Shown piece after piece: positions 9,257 to 17,122 of a DNA stretch of 64,000 nucleotides. Numbering within the stretch: position 1 is the first letter of the stretch; every line of letters begins with the position of its first letter. The position numbers were made by a program, and so were the translations under genes. The notes below the pieces were generated by a model. That model saw only the letters and a list, made by a program, of their open reading frames with translations. It had not been told where the DNA came from and did no database searches. The stretch is from Pseudomonas hefeiensis (GTDB lineage Bacteria > Pseudomonadota > Gammaproteobacteria > Pseudomonadales > Pseudomonadaceae). Where the stretch lies: assembly GCF_030687835.1 (NCBI RefSeq), contig NZ_CP117449.1, positions 2,666,001 through 2,730,000 on the forward strand, given 5' to 3'.

Positions 9257-10183
9257 CTACTTGTAATGTTGTTCAAACACCGCCAGTTGCTCAGGTCTGA
9301 TCAACTGGAAGGGCACCCAGACGTCTTGTTCTACCGCTTCTCCCTTGATCATTTTGAGCGCTGCTTGTACCGCGCTGGTCGCCTGGGCCTTGGGGTCCTG
9401 GAATACCGAGGCGACCAGCATCCCGCGCTTGATGGCCGCCAGGCCGTCAGGCAAGCCGTCGATGCCGACAATCGCGACCTCGCCCTTGGCTTTGCCGGCC
9501 TGCTGCAACGCCATGGCCGCACCGATGGCCATTTCGTCGTTGTTGGCGACGATGGCATCAAAACTCGTGCCGGCCAGCAGCCAGTTGCTGGTCAGATCCA
9601 TCCCTTTGCTGCGCTGCCACTCGGCACTTTGCTGCTCGACAATCTTGATCCCGGGATAATCCTTGAGCACCTGTTTGACGCCTTCGGTGCGGTCGCGGGT
9701 AGCGTTTTGCGCCAGGTCCCCCATGATGATCGCGAGGTTGCCCTTGCCGCCGAGCTTTTCGGCCAGATAGCGCATCTGTAGTTGTCCGGCCTCGATGTCA
9801 TTGGACGCCACGGTGACGACGCCTTTGGGCAGGGTACGTTCGTCCGGGTGACGGTTGACGTAGACCAGCGGTATCTTCGCTTCGACCGCCGCGCGCGTGA
9901 TGTTGGCGGTGGCGGAGGTGTCCACCGGCAGGACAATGACCGCGTCCACTTTCTGGTTGATAAAACCCTGGACCTGGTTGAGTTGGCGCACCACATCGCC
10001 TTGAGCATCCTCGAATTGAATCTGCACGTTTTCCTTTTCCGCGGCCTCATTCAGGCCGTTACGCACGTAGGTCATGAAGTTGTCGTCGACCCTGGCGATG
10101 CTGACACCGATGCGATAGTCGGCGACGGCCCATTGGCTCAAGAGCAATAGCAGGGTGGCGAAAAGCAGTGTGCAACGACGCAT
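9257..10183 (-). CDS. Sugar-type periplasmic binding protein (ribose/inositol family)
   Basis: 308 aa. Signal peptide ending at QWAVADY, then a type I periplasmic-binding fold of the RbsB kind: VSIARVDDNFMTYVRNGL, VDAVIVLPVDTSA, VYVNRHPDE, NDEMAIGAA and VGIDGLPDGLAAI. It should capture a sugar or cyclitol for an ABC importer. No ATPase or permease gene is adjacent, so it is either an orphan or uses a transporter encoded elsewhere. It is the last gene of a leftward operon with an Hyi-like isomerase and a Gfo/Idh dehydrogenase. Confidence 0.87.
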   Translation of the reverse strand: MRRCTLLFATLLLLLSQWAVADYRIGVSIARVDDNFMTYVRNGLNEAAEKENVQIQFEDAQGDVVRQLNQVQGFINQKVDAVIVLPVDTSATANITRAAVEAKIPLVYVNRHPDERTLPKGVVTVASNDIEAGQLQMRYLAEKLGGKGNLAIIMGDLAQNATRDRTEGVKQVLKDYPGIKIVEQQSAEWQRSKGMDLTSNWLLAGTSFDAIVANNDEMAIGAAMALQQAGKAKGEVAIVGIDGLPDGLAAIKRGMLVASVFQDPKAQATSAVQAALKMIKGEAVEQDVWVPFQLIRPEQLAVFEQHYK

Positions 10184-10267
10184 GATGGTTTTCCTTTTGT
10201 TGTTATGAGTTGAACGTCATCAAGAAATGAAAATTTGCCGCCGGTTCTAATGAATCCAATGCCGGCC

Positions 10268-11059
10268 TCATCCATCAAGCGTGAAGGCCTGCCTGAAACG
10301 CTCAAGCGCGACTTCGCTGTCACCGCTGGCCCAGCCTTCGAGGCCGACGACACCGCTGTATCCCATGCCGAACAAGGCCCTGGCAATGGCAGGATAATGG
10401 ATTTCACCGGTGCCGGGCTCCATGCGGCCCGGAACGTCGGCGACCTGGATTTCGCCGATGGCGCTGCCCGCGCGCTGGATCAGTTCGATCAGGTTTCCTT
10501 CGCCGATCTGGGCGTGATAGAGGTCCAGGTTCATCTTCAGATGCGGGCTGCCCACGGCCTCGATCAGCGCCAGGGTGTCGTCAGCGCGGGCGAAAGGCGT
10601 GCCCGGGTGGTCGACTTCAGTGTTGAGGTTTTCCAGCAGGAATACCCGGCCCGCGTCCTCGCCCAGGTGGGCTATTTTTTCCAGCGTCTTGCAGGCGTTC
10701 AACCACATGCGGCCGGTGGTCTGGGCCACGGGTTTGACCGGTAATCCCTGATCACCCAGGCCGGTGCCATGCAGGTTCAGGCTCGGGCAACCCAGCTGGG
10801 CTGCGACGGTTAAAGACTCCTGGGCGCTGTCGAGCAGTTGCCGGATATCCTCGGGGTCGGTCAGATTGCCCGAGATATAGCCGGTCATGGAGGTGAAATC
10901 CGCGCCGGTCGCGGCAAGGGCCTGGATGTCTTTGGTGGTCCAGTTCCATATCTCGACGCTGAAACCCAGCGCATGGATGCGTTTGACTCGCTCGGTAAAG
11001 GGCAGGTCGAGAAAGACCATCTCGGCGCTGATCGCCAGTTTGAACGGTGTGAAACTCAT
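10268..11059 (-). CDS. Hydroxypyruvate isomerase-like TIM-barrel protein
   Basis: 263 aa. Xylose-isomerase-like TIM barrel. The metal-site pattern of Hyi/OtnI enzymes is visible: LLENLNTEVDHPG, NLDLYHAQIGEGNLIELI, IGEIQVADVPGRMEPGTGEIHY, and GLEGWASGD near the end. Such enzymes interconvert hydroxypyruvate or 2-oxo-tetronates with their aldehyde forms. Start at ATG 11059, overlapping the previous gene's stop as ATGA; an upstream start at 11113 would overlap that gene by 58 bp. Translational coupling with the dehydrogenase suggests consecutive steps in one sugar-acid or cyclitol pathway. Confidence 0.83.
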   Translation of the reverse strand: MSFTPFKLAISAEMVFLDLPFTERVKRIHALGFSVEIWNWTTKDIQALAATGADFTSMTGYISGNLTDPEDIRQLLDSAQESLTVAAQLGCPSLNLHGTGLGDQGLPVKPVAQTTGRMWLNACKTLEKIAHLGEDAGRVFLLENLNTEVDHPGTPFARADDTLALIEAVGSPHLKMNLDLYHAQIGEGNLIELIQRAGSAIGEIQVADVPGRMEPGTGEIHYPAIARALFGMGYSGVVGLEGWASGDSEVALERFRQAFTLDG

Positions 11060-12084
11060 GAATGAGCTCCTTGTACGCGCACCGGTTTGCCCTGCTGGAA
11101 GGACTCGATACAAGCGCGAGCAATGGCCAGTGCCGCCCGGGCGTCTTCACCGCTGGCCAGAGGTTTTTCGCCACTGCGCACGCAACTGACAAAGTGGTTG
11201 AGCTCAGCCACATAGGCATCACGCAGCAAGTCGGTGTCCATGCGCTGGGTGTCGGCCTGGACCCCATTGGCCAGGTATCGCAGCAGGTCGGAGTCGTTGA
11301 CGTTGCCCATGGTCAGCATGCCAGCGCTGCCGAACACTTCGCCGCGGACATCGTAGCCATAGACCGCCTGGAAATTCGCCTCGGCTGTGGCGATGGCGCC
11401 GTTGTCGAAACGGATTGTGACCACCGCCGTGTCGAGAAATCCTTTGTCCTTGTAGGCCGGTGCGATCAGAGCATCGGCCATCACAAAAACTTCAACCGCC
11501 TCGGCGCCCGGATTCAGGTAGCGCAGGGTGTCGAAGTCATGAATCAGGGTTTCGAGGAAGATTACCCATTGTGGCGATGCGGCCGGGTTGTTCAGCGCCG
11601 GGTCGCGGGTCAGCGAGCGCAGCAGTTGTGGCGTACCGATCCGACCGGCAACCACGTCCAGATGAGCGGTGCGGAAACTTCTGGCAAAGCGGCGATTGAA
11701 GCCCACTTGCAGCGTCACCCGTGCATCGGCAGCGGCAGCGATGGCGCGGTCTGCTTCGTCCAGGGTGATAGCCATCGGTTTTTCACAGAACACACCTTTG
11801 CCAGCCCGGGCCGCATTGATCACCAGTTCGGTGTGGCTGCGTGCCGGAGCGGCAATCAGCACGGCGTCGATGTCCGGGTCATCCAGCAATTGCTGGGGGT
11901 CGGTGTAGACCTTCTGCACGTCCAGTTCTGCCGCCAGGCGCGCGGCCTGGCCGGGGGTAGGGTCGGCGATGGCGGCGAGGCAGGCGCCGGGGATGTGCCG
12001 GGCGGCGCTCAGGCCGTGAAAACTGCCCATGCGGCCGGCGCCGATGAGGCCAAGGCGGATGATCCTGGATGTGCTCATGAACAT
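11056..12084 (-). CDS. Gfo/Idh/MocA-family dehydrogenase, inositol 2-dehydrogenase-like
   Basis: 342 aa (340 if the second ATG at 12078 is used). N-terminal Rossmann fold RLGLIGAGRMGSFHG, then the family hallmark CEKPMAITLDEAD with the catalytic Lys. The second domain carries LIHDFDTLRYL with the catalytic Asp/His pair. Length and motifs fit IolG-type inositol or related polyol dehydrogenases, but the substrate cannot be read from sequence. First gene of the leftward operon, 60 bp downstream of a strong sigma-54 promoter. Confidence 0.87.
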   Translation of the reverse strand: MFMSTSRIIRLGLIGAGRMGSFHGLSAARHIPGACLAAIADPTPGQAARLAAELDVQKVYTDPQQLLDDPDIDAVLIAAPARSHTELVINAARAGKGVFCEKPMAITLDEADRAIAAAADARVTLQVGFNRRFARSFRTAHLDVVAGRIGTPQLLRSLTRDPALNNPAASPQWVIFLETLIHDFDTLRYLNPGAEAVEVFVMADALIAPAYKDKGFLDTAVVTIRFDNGAIATAEANFQAVYGYDVRGEVFGSAGMLTMGNVNDSDLLRYLANGVQADTQRMDTDLLRDAYVAELNHFVSCVRSGEKPLASGEDARAALAIARACIESFQQGKPVRVQGAHS

Positions 12085-12143
12085 GACTCCCTTTATTGTT
12101 TTTACGACTTGGCGCTAAGAATGTCCTCGTCTGTTCAGGCAGG

Positions 12144-12159
12144 AGCAAGTGCTGTGCCA
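12144..12159 (-). promoter_or_regulatory. Sigma-54 promoter of the sugar operon
   Basis: Read on the minus strand it is TGGCACAGCACTTGCT, an almost perfect -24/-12 element (consensus TGGCAC-N5-TTGCW, GG-N10-GC spacing). It drives the Gfo/Idh gene, and the divergent neighbour is a sigma-54 activator. Confidence 0.85.
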
Positions 12160-12210
12160 ATAATTAACTAATTGATATTTAAGGGATTTTATTCGTACTC
12201 ATTTGAAGTG

Positions 12211-12262
12211 ATGTTCATTTGAATGACATGTCTATACTGACATGTCGAAAATATGAACATGT
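12211..12262. promoter_or_regulatory. Likely activator sites (GACATGTC palindromes)
   Basis: GACATGTC occurs at 12225-12232 and 12239-12246, 14 bp apart, flanked by related half sites ATGTTCAT (12211-12218) and GAACATGT (12255-12262). The cluster is 65-115 bp upstream of the leftward sigma-54 promoter and immediately in front of the activator gene, so it is a good candidate enhancer and autoregulatory site. Confidence 0.6.
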
Positions 12263-12271
12263 GGCCGAAGA

Positions 12272-14263
12272 ATGAACCAGCAACCTGCAGCATTGAGCGC
12301 CGAAGACCGCGACTACCTCACCGCGCTTGGCCCCGCGTCGTTGAACGAAGGGCCAGGCACTGCGCTGGATGAGGGCTGGCGAGCGTGCTTGCAGGGAGCT
12401 ATCGAACGGCCTGCCGGGATCCGGCGGGTGATTTGGGCGTCCTGGTTGCGTAGCGTCAATGCCGGCCTTGATCCGCAAGACGGTGAGTACCGTTTTGTCG
12501 CGCCTGCCGACTTGACCGCGACACTGGCAGCCAACCGGGTGCTGATCGCCGCTGCGGCGCAAGTCATGCGCGGTTTGCTCGCCTATAACCCCAGGGGCCA
12601 TATCAACCTGACCGATGCCCAAGGCACGACCTTGTATTTCTGTGGCCTGGACCTCACCCCCATCGGCAGTCGATTGCTGGAATCGGTACAGGGCACCAAT
12701 TGCACCGGGCTGGCGATCACCGAAGACCGTTTGGTGTATGTGCTGGCCGAGGAGAACTTCGGGCTTGGCCTGCGCCAGCGCCGCATGCATTGCGCTGCTG
12801 CGCCAATCAGGGATACCCAGGGGCGGACGCTGGGCATGTTGACCTTGACGGCAGAACCGGGCTGGTTTCATTTCCATACGTTGGGCACCGTCCAGGCCGC
12901 GGCCGAGGCGGTCTCGAGGCAGATGGCGCTGCAAGCCTTGCTGGAAGAACAACAAACAGTTCTCGAGGTGCTCAACGAAGGCTTGGTGGTCTTGGATGAG
13001 CAGGGCTGCATCAAGGCGCTCAACCATTACGCCCGGCAGTTGTTCCGCGTGGGCCGTGACCTGCTCGGCAGTCCGTTCAAGAGCCTGGGGCAGAGCGAAT
13101 TGAGCGATGCAGTTTTGTTTGGGGGCGGGGAAGGGGTGCGGGATCTGGATTGCACCTTTGAACTGCACGACCGCAGCCATCTGGCATGCCTGGTGTCGGT
13201 CTGCCCGCTGGAGCAAGGCGGGCGGATCGTTTCGTTGCGCGAAAACCGCCGCATCCGGGAAATCACCCGGCGGATCATTGGCACCCAGGCCAGCTACACT
13301 TTCGAAACCATCCTGGGCCGTTCACAGGCGATTCAGGATGCACTGCACCTGGCCCGGATTGCCAGCCGTAGTGACTCGACCACGCTGATCCTCGGTGAGA
13401 GCGGCACTGGCAAGGAACTGTTCGCTCAGGCCATCCATAATGCCAGCGACCGTTGTGGCGGTCCTTTCGTGGCGGTCAATTGTGGGGCGATTCCCCGTGA
13501 CCTGGTGCAGAGCGAACTGTTCGGTCATGTCGAAGGCGCTTTCACCGGATCGGCTCGCGGTGGCTCGGCAGGCAAGTTCGAATTGGCCGATGGCGGGACG
13601 ATCTTCCTCGACGAAATCGGTGACATGTCCTTTGATGCACAGGTCAGCTTGCTGCGCGTCCTGCAGGAAGGCGAGGTTACACGAGTGGGGGCGAAAAAAT
13701 CGCTGCGGGTCAACGTTCGTATCATCGCCGCCACTCACCGCAACCTGAGCCAGGCGGTGGCCGAGGGCGCCTTTCGTGAGGACCTTTATTACCGGCTCAA
13801 CGTACTGAACCTGACCGTGCCGCCGCTGCGGATGCGCCGCGACGATGTGCCGTTGCTGGCGCGGCATTTTCTCGCGCGCTGTGCCCGGTCGCTCCGCAAG
13901 ACGATGCAGGACCTTTCGCCAGGAGCGCTGGATATGCTTGGCGCCTATCACTGGCCAGGCAATGTCCGCGAGCTGGAAAATGTCATTGAGCGGGCGACCA
14001 ACCTGGCGATGAGCGAACTGATCGAGCCGAGCGATCTTGCGCTGGAAATCAGGCAGCGAGGGCGACCATCGACGTGGGGAAGCGCCCCTGAGCCTCGGAC
14101 GGCTCCGGACCTTGGCACCCATGAAATGAATGCAATCATTGCCGCGCTCACAGACACGCGCGGAAACATCCGCCTGGCTGCTCAACGGCTGAATGTGTCG
14201 CGTGGTGGGTTGTACAACAAGATGAGTCGGTATGGACTCAAGGTTGATGCGTTCCGTGCTTAG
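12272..14263 (+). CDS. Sigma-54-dependent Fis-family activator (AcoR-like)
   Basis: 663 aa. A GAF-like N-terminal sensor region (about residues 75-215), a short PAS-like linker ([24 protein letters not shown]), then an AAA+ domain and a Fis-type helix-turn-helix. Walker A is GESGTGKE, the sigma-54 contact loop GAFTGS is intact, and Walker B is [12 protein letters not shown]. The end ([25 protein letters not shown]) is the DNA-binding helix pair. There is no receiver domain, so it probably binds a small molecule directly. It faces the sugar operon, which has a near-perfect sigma-54 promoter and palindromes between; activation of that operon is the obvious role. Confidence 0.92.
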   Translation: MNQQPAALSAEDRDYLTALGPASLNEGPGTALDEGWRACLQGAIERPAGIRRVIWASWLRSVNAGLDPQDGEYRFVAPADLTATLAANRVLIAAAAQVMRGLLAYNPRGHINLTDAQGTTLYFCGLDLTPIGSRLLESVQGTNCTGLAITEDRLVYVLAEENFGLGLRQRRMHCAAAPIRDTQGRTLGMLTLTAEPGWFHFHTLGTVQAAAEAVSRQMALQALLEEQQTVLEVLNEGLVVLDEQGCIKALNHYARQLFRVGRDLLGSPFKSLGQSELSDAVLFGGGEGVRDLDCTFELHDRSHLACLVSVCPLEQGGRIVSLRENRRIREITRRIIGTQASYTFETILGRSQAIQDALHLARIASRSDSTTLILGESGTGKELFAQAIHNASDRCGGPFVAVNCGAIPRDLVQSELFGHVEGAFTGSARGGSAGKFELADGGTIFLDEIGDMSFDAQVSLLRVLQEGEVTRVGAKKSLRVNVRIIAATHRNLSQAVAEGAFREDLYYRLNVLNLTVPPLRMRRDDVPLLARHFLARCARSLRKTMQDLSPGALDMLGAYHWPGNVRELENVIERATNLAMSELIEPSDLALEIRQRGRPSTWGSAPEPRTAPDLGTHEMNAIIAALTDTRGNIRLAAQRLNVSRGGLYNKMSRYGLKVDAFRA

Positions 14264-14473
14264 CGGGTGGCGCAACGCTGACGGTGAAACGGACGACCAG
14301 ACGCCGCCCGATACCGGTTTTATGCATTCTTAAGCTGGCGAGACGAGAAACACCCGGCCAAAACGAGCCGCGTTTCTCTGTCACTTGCGATAGAGCACCA
14401 TCCCGCCGTGGTAGAGGACGCCGTCCCGAAACATCGCAGGAGGCTATCGACCGCGCGACACTGTTCCAACGGG

Positions 14474-15661
14474 TCAGTGAATGCTCGAGGCCAGCTCGAA
14501 AATCGGGATGTACATCAGGATCACGATCACCCCGATCAACAGCCCGATAAAGGTCATCAACAGCGGTTCGAACAAACGCACGAACCATTCGATCCAGCGG
14601 CTGATCTCCTCGTCGTAGAAGTCGGCGCTGCGTTCCATCATTTGTCCGAGGTTGCCTGACTGTTCGCCGGCGCGTAGCAAACGCAGGGACACCGGGGTCA
14701 CCAAGTGATTGAGTTCCAGCGCGGCCGACAGCGATTGCCCCTCGCGCACCCGTTCGCAGGCCTGGTCCAGGCGCATGCGGGAGGCGGGGGTGAGCAAGTT
14801 GCGGACCATACCCATGGCGGTTACGAGGGGGATACCGCCTTGCAGCAGAATCCCCAGTGAACGATAGAAACGGGCCAGTTCGTACATGAAGATGCGTTGA
14901 TGAACCGCCGGGAGTTTTTCGATCACACGGTCAACGCCCCGACGAAAGGCCGGTTGTCGCTGAAGTAAGACGAGGGCGACGATGATTGCCGCCAATGCGC
15001 CGAAGAATTCACCCTGGTGGGCGTGCAGGAACATCCCACAGCTCATTAGCACTCGCGACAACCACGGCAGATTCGACCCCAGCCCTTCGAACACCAGGCT
15101 GAAGCGCGGCACCACGTAACCCATCAAGAACAGCACCACGCCACCGCCCACCACCAGCAATAGCAGGGGGTAGATCGAAGCGCTGACGATCTTTTGCCGG
15201 ACCTCGTCCATGCGCTGTCGATAGCTGACATAGCGGCCCAGGGCATCGCCCACGGCGCCAGTCTTCTCACTGGACTGCACCAACGCCACGTAGAGTGGGG
15301 GAAACACCGCTGACAACTGGGCCAATGCCTGGGAGAACGATTTGCCTTCGTAGAGCAGGCGCACCAGTTCACTCAGGGTTTTACGTGCCTGCGGCGCGTT
15401 CTCTTTTTCTGCCAGGCTTTCCAGCGCATCGATCAACGGCAAGCCGGCATTGAGCAAGGTGGTCAATTCCTGGCTGAACAACACCAGGTTGAATGTCTCG
15501 CGTTGTCGAAGGCGCAACGCGCGCCAGTGTCGCTCAACGTGCAGGCTGACCACTCGCAAACCCTGGTCTTCGACGATATGCCGGGCTTCACTGTGGCCCG
15601 GCGCTTCGACGGTCATCGAGACCACGCCGGCCTTGCCCACTGCCTTGAGATGAAAGCGCAT
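14474..15661 (-). CDS. gspF: Type II secretion inner-membrane platform protein GspF
   Basis: 395 aa. Two copies of the T2SSF domain (LVLFSQELTTLLNAGLPL... and FYRSLGILLQGGIPLVTAM...), with three hydrophobic segments (around LLLLVVGGGVVLFLMGY, the FFGALAAIIVALVLL stretch, and LLMTFIGLLIGVIVILMYI). It anchors the pseudopilus ATPase complex in the inner membrane. Start taken at ATG 15661, with GAGGG upstream; ATG 15685 would overlap gspG. It forms a leftward pair with gspG, apart from the main T2SS operon at 29-37 kb that lacks an obvious gspF, so the two loci complement one another. Confidence 0.93.
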   Translation of the reverse strand: MRFHLKAVGKAGVVSMTVEAPGHSEARHIVEDQGLRVVSLHVERHWRALRLRQRETFNLVLFSQELTTLLNAGLPLIDALESLAEKENAPQARKTLSELVRLLYEGKSFSQALAQLSAVFPPLYVALVQSSEKTGAVGDALGRYVSYRQRMDEVRQKIVSASIYPLLLLVVGGGVVLFLMGYVVPRFSLVFEGLGSNLPWLSRVLMSCGMFLHAHQGEFFGALAAIIVALVLLQRQPAFRRGVDRVIEKLPAVHQRIFMYELARFYRSLGILLQGGIPLVTAMGMVRNLLTPASRMRLDQACERVREGQSLSAALELNHLVTPVSLRLLRAGEQSGNLGQMMERSADFYDEEISRWIEWFVRLFEPLLMTFIGLLIGVIVILMYIPIFELASSIH

Positions 15662-15675
15662 GGTCGCCACCCTCG

Positions 15676-16110
15676 TCATTGCCAACTGGTGACTTCGGCG
15701 TTTTCGCCTTCGCCGCCGGGTTGACCGTCTTTGCCCATGGACAGCAGATCGTATTCGCCGTTTTCGCCGGGGTAGCGGTAGTTGTAGTTACGGCCCCACG
15801 GGTCCTGCGGCAGCTTTTTCTGCAAGTAAGGCCCGGTCCATTTGGTTTCATCGCTTGGCGCAGTGACCAGCGCCTGCAAACCCTGTTCGGTCGACGGGTA
15901 ATGACCGACCTCCAGACGGTACAGGTCGAGCGCCTTGCCCAAACCTTCGATTTGCGCCTTGGCCACCTTCACTTCGGAGCGGCCCAGTTGGGCGAAATAC
16001 TTCGGAGCGACGATGCCGGCCAACAGCCCCAGCACCACCAGCACCACCAATAGTTCGAGCAGGGTGAACCCGCTTTGAGTGCACGGGGCGGAACGCAAAC
16101 GCTGATTCAT
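15676..16110 (-). CDS. gspG: Type II secretion major pseudopilin GspG
   Basis: 144 aa. A short leader, then the prepilin peptidase site G|FTLLELLVVLVVLGLLAG with Glu at +5. The body has HYPSTEQGLQALVTAP and LPQDPWGRNYNYRYPGENGEYDL, and the tail keeps the calcium loop MGKDGQPGGEGENAEV, all GspG hallmarks. Start at ATG 16110, with GAGG upstream. It would polymerise into the pseudopilus that pushes cargo through the secretin. No prepilin peptidase is encoded in the window, so the housekeeping PilD/XcpA must process it. Confidence 0.93.
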   Translation of the reverse strand: MNQRLRSAPCTQSGFTLLELLVVLVVLGLLAGIVAPKYFAQLGRSEVKVAKAQIEGLGKALDLYRLEVGHYPSTEQGLQALVTAPSDETKWTGPYLQKKLPQDPWGRNYNYRYPGENGEYDLLSMGKDGQPGGEGENAEVTSWQ

Positions 16111-16218
16111 GATGACCTCACATGGTCGCAAGAAGGGTCGCCATGACGGCGTATGCAATTGCCATGCTCACCCCTGGAAATCCCTGTTAACCCCCTGTAT
16201 TACGGGCCTTTGCGCTTT

Positions 16219-16234
16219 CGGCACAGTGCTTGCC
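16219..16234. promoter_or_regulatory. Sigma-54 promoter, possibly two-way, between gspG and the transglycosylase
   Basis: On the plus strand CGGCACAGTGCTTGCC has GG-N10-GC spacing, GGCAC and TTGC. The element is close to symmetric, so the minus strand also reads GG-N10-GC (GGCAAGCACTGTGCC, with a poorer -12 box) toward gspG. Forward use is well supported; reverse use is speculative. Confidence 0.65.
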
Positions 16235-16249
16235 TATGACTTGTTTACT

Positions 16250-16263
16250 ACCGGCCATTGGGG
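16250..16263. promoter_or_regulatory. Degenerate copy of the CCCC-N6-GGGG element
   Basis: On the minus strand it reads CCCCAATGGCCGGT, keeping the left arm and AATGG core of the palindrome found upstream of the island's sigma-54 promoters but not the right arm. It lies between the promoter and the transglycosylase start, an unusual place for an enhancer. Confidence 0.3.
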
Positions 16264-16305
16264 CATTACCCCCACTTTTCGGGCCCGGGCAGGGGAGCAA
16301 AAAAA

Positions 16306-16914
16306 ATGAAAACACTCACCACAGGAATGCTCGGTTGCGTGCTGCTGACGAGCGTCGCACAGGCCGATGTCTTCGTTTCCGTGGACGCCAAGGGCAGCTA
16401 TGTACTGTCCAATGTTCACCGTCCCGGCCGCACCTATGAACGGATCATTCATGAACCCCAATCCTCGCTGGTCGACCTTGATCAGCAACCCCAGATGATC
16501 GCCAGACAACCTTATGCAGAGCTGGTGTCAGCGGCCGCCACCGCCCATGAATTGCCGGCGGCGTTGCTGCACGCCGTCATCCGCGAAGAGTCCAGCTACA
16601 ACTCGGATGCGACGTCCCCCAAAGGCGCCGGTGGGCTGATGCAACTGATGCCCGATACGGCGCGGGAGATGGGGGTGAAAAATGTCTATGACCCGAAAGC
16701 CAACATCCAGGGCGGCGCCAAATACCTCAAGCGCCTGCTGACCCTGTTTGATAACGACATCACCCTCGCCGTGGCGGCCTACAACGCCGGGCCACAAGCG
16801 GTGCTGAGCCGCGGCGGGGTGATCCCGCCATTTGCTGAAACCCAGCGTTATGTGCCCAGCGTCTTGCGCCAATACCGCCGCTTGCAAGGCATTGCCGTGG
16901 ATGCACCGCTGTGA
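16306..16914 (+). CDS. Periplasmic lytic transglycosylase (SLT domain)
   Basis: 202 aa. Signal peptide ending at SVAQADV, a short region starting with FVSVDAKGSYVLSN (DUF4124-like), then an SLT domain. The catalytic Glu is in AVIREESSYNSDATSPKGAGGLMQLMPDTA, followed by VYDPKANIQGGAKYL and VAAYNAGPQAV. It cuts peptidoglycan strands, probably to open the wall for the neighbouring secretion machine. Start at ATG 16306, behind AGGGGAG. A sigma-54 promoter lies 72 bp upstream and the Mn oxidase gene follows, which ties it to the island. Confidence 0.92.
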   Translation: MKTLTTGMLGCVLLTSVAQADVFVSVDAKGSYVLSNVHRPGRTYERIIHEPQSSLVDLDQQPQMIARQPYAELVSAAATAHELPAALLHAVIREESSYNSDATSPKGAGGLMQLMPDTAREMGVKNVYDPKANIQGGAKYLKRLLTLFDNDITLAVAAYNAGPQAVLSRGGVIPPFAETQRYVPSVLRQYRRLQGIAVDAPL

Positions 16915-16936
16915 TTGGCGAGTGTGGGTCATGTCC

Positions 16937-16950
16937 CCCCAATAGTGGGG
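16937..16950. promoter_or_regulatory. Candidate MnxR enhancer upstream of mnxG (CCCC-AATAGT-GGGG)
   Basis: Palindrome whose centre is 107 bp upstream of the -24 GG of the mnxG promoter. Half-site copies AAAAGTGGGG (16968-16977) and ATAAGTGGGG (16979-16988) follow. The same CCCC-N6-GGGG shape precedes three other sigma-54 promoters of the island. Confidence 0.65.
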
Positions 16951-17049
16951 CAGCGAGGACTGGACCGAAAAGTGGGGAATAAGTGGGGGATATCCCCCCG
17001 CGGTATTAATTCTCTGCTTCAAGTGGCTGAAAATTAAGTAAATTTTTTA

Positions 17050-17065
17050 TGGCATGCGGATTGCT
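17050..17065 (+). promoter_or_regulatory. Sigma-54 promoter of mnxG
   Basis: TGGCATGCGGATTGCT matches the -24/-12 consensus closely, with exact GG-N10-GC spacing. It lies 58 bp before the mnxG ATG. Confidence 0.88.
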
Positions 17066-17122
17066 CCAAGGGATTTATCGAGAACTATTCCCTTGTGACT
17101 ACCCACAGCGAGGCCCGTGATC

